From NCBI GenBank assembly GCA_947475645.1, contig CANJNU010000055.1:1-6629 (forward strand): a stretch of DNA of 6,629 bases, written 5' to 3'. The notes beneath the pieces are model-generated. The model saw only the letters and a program-made list of their open reading frames with translations. It made no database searches and had not been told where the DNA came from. Made by a program: the position numbers and the translations under genes. Positions 6,629 to 6,629 of the stretch are shown one piece after another. Source of the stretch: Bacteriovoracaceae bacterium. Lineage in GTDB: Bacteria; Bdellovibrionota; UBA1018. Position 1 is the first letter of the stretch. Every line of letters begins with the position of its first letter.

Positions 6629-6629
6629 C

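Noticed and set aside
1..6629. tRNA, rRNA, CRISPR array, insertion sequence or phage genes
   Set aside because: No repeat array, transposase motif, terminal inverted repeats or cloverleaf-like sequence was seen; nearly all bases are in recognised coding genes.

Overview
The window is a compact same-strand gene cluster for pantothenate and coenzyme A synthesis, closed by an intrinsic terminator. A convergent partial gene for a B12-dependent (class II) ribonucleotide reductase lies on the other side. It is bacterial chromosomal DNA, about half G+C by eye, with very tight packing and little non-coding space. The type III pantothenate kinase, the class II RNR with its cysteine-rich tail and a cysteine-rich exported-looking protein suggest a free-living Gram-negative, possibly of the Bdellovibrionota or delta-proteobacterial kind. 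That placement is a low-confidence inference.

Layout on the + strand: (1) the 3' part of an unrecognised cysteine-rich, probably extracytoplasmic protein, running in from the left edge to 812; (2) an RluA-family pseudouridine synthase, 791-1543, overlapping (1) by 22 nt; (3) a divergent ketol-acid reductoisomerase (IlvC/KARI) homologue, 1567-2508; (4) panB, 2505-3311; (5) coaX, 3298-4104; (6) coaBC, 4101-5324; (7) panC, 5314-6216. A 9-bp perfect hairpin at 6229-6259 follows panC. On the - strand, 6290 to the right edge is the C-terminal end of NrdJ. Genes 3 to 7 overlap each neighbour by 4-14 nt, twice as ATGA, so they are almost certainly co-transcribed and translationally coupled. No promoter is visible inside the window; it probably lies further left.

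The pathway runs as follows. PanB converts 2-ketoisovalerate to ketopantoate, a ketopantoate reductase makes pantoate, and PanC joins pantoate to beta-alanine. CoaX then phosphorylates pantothenate, and CoaBC adds cysteine and decarboxylates to give 4'-phosphopantetheine. Every step is covered by a recognisable family except ketopantoate reduction, since no PanE-like gene is present. The gene in that slot is the KARI homologue. It keeps the apparent KARI catalytic and metal residues but diverges in the dinucleotide loop, the region after the APK motif and the C-terminal tail.

The main hypothesis is that this is a dedicated ketopantoate reductase derived from the IlvC family. Known IlvC enzymes can reduce ketopantoate as a side activity. 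PanD, CoaD and CoaE are not in the window.
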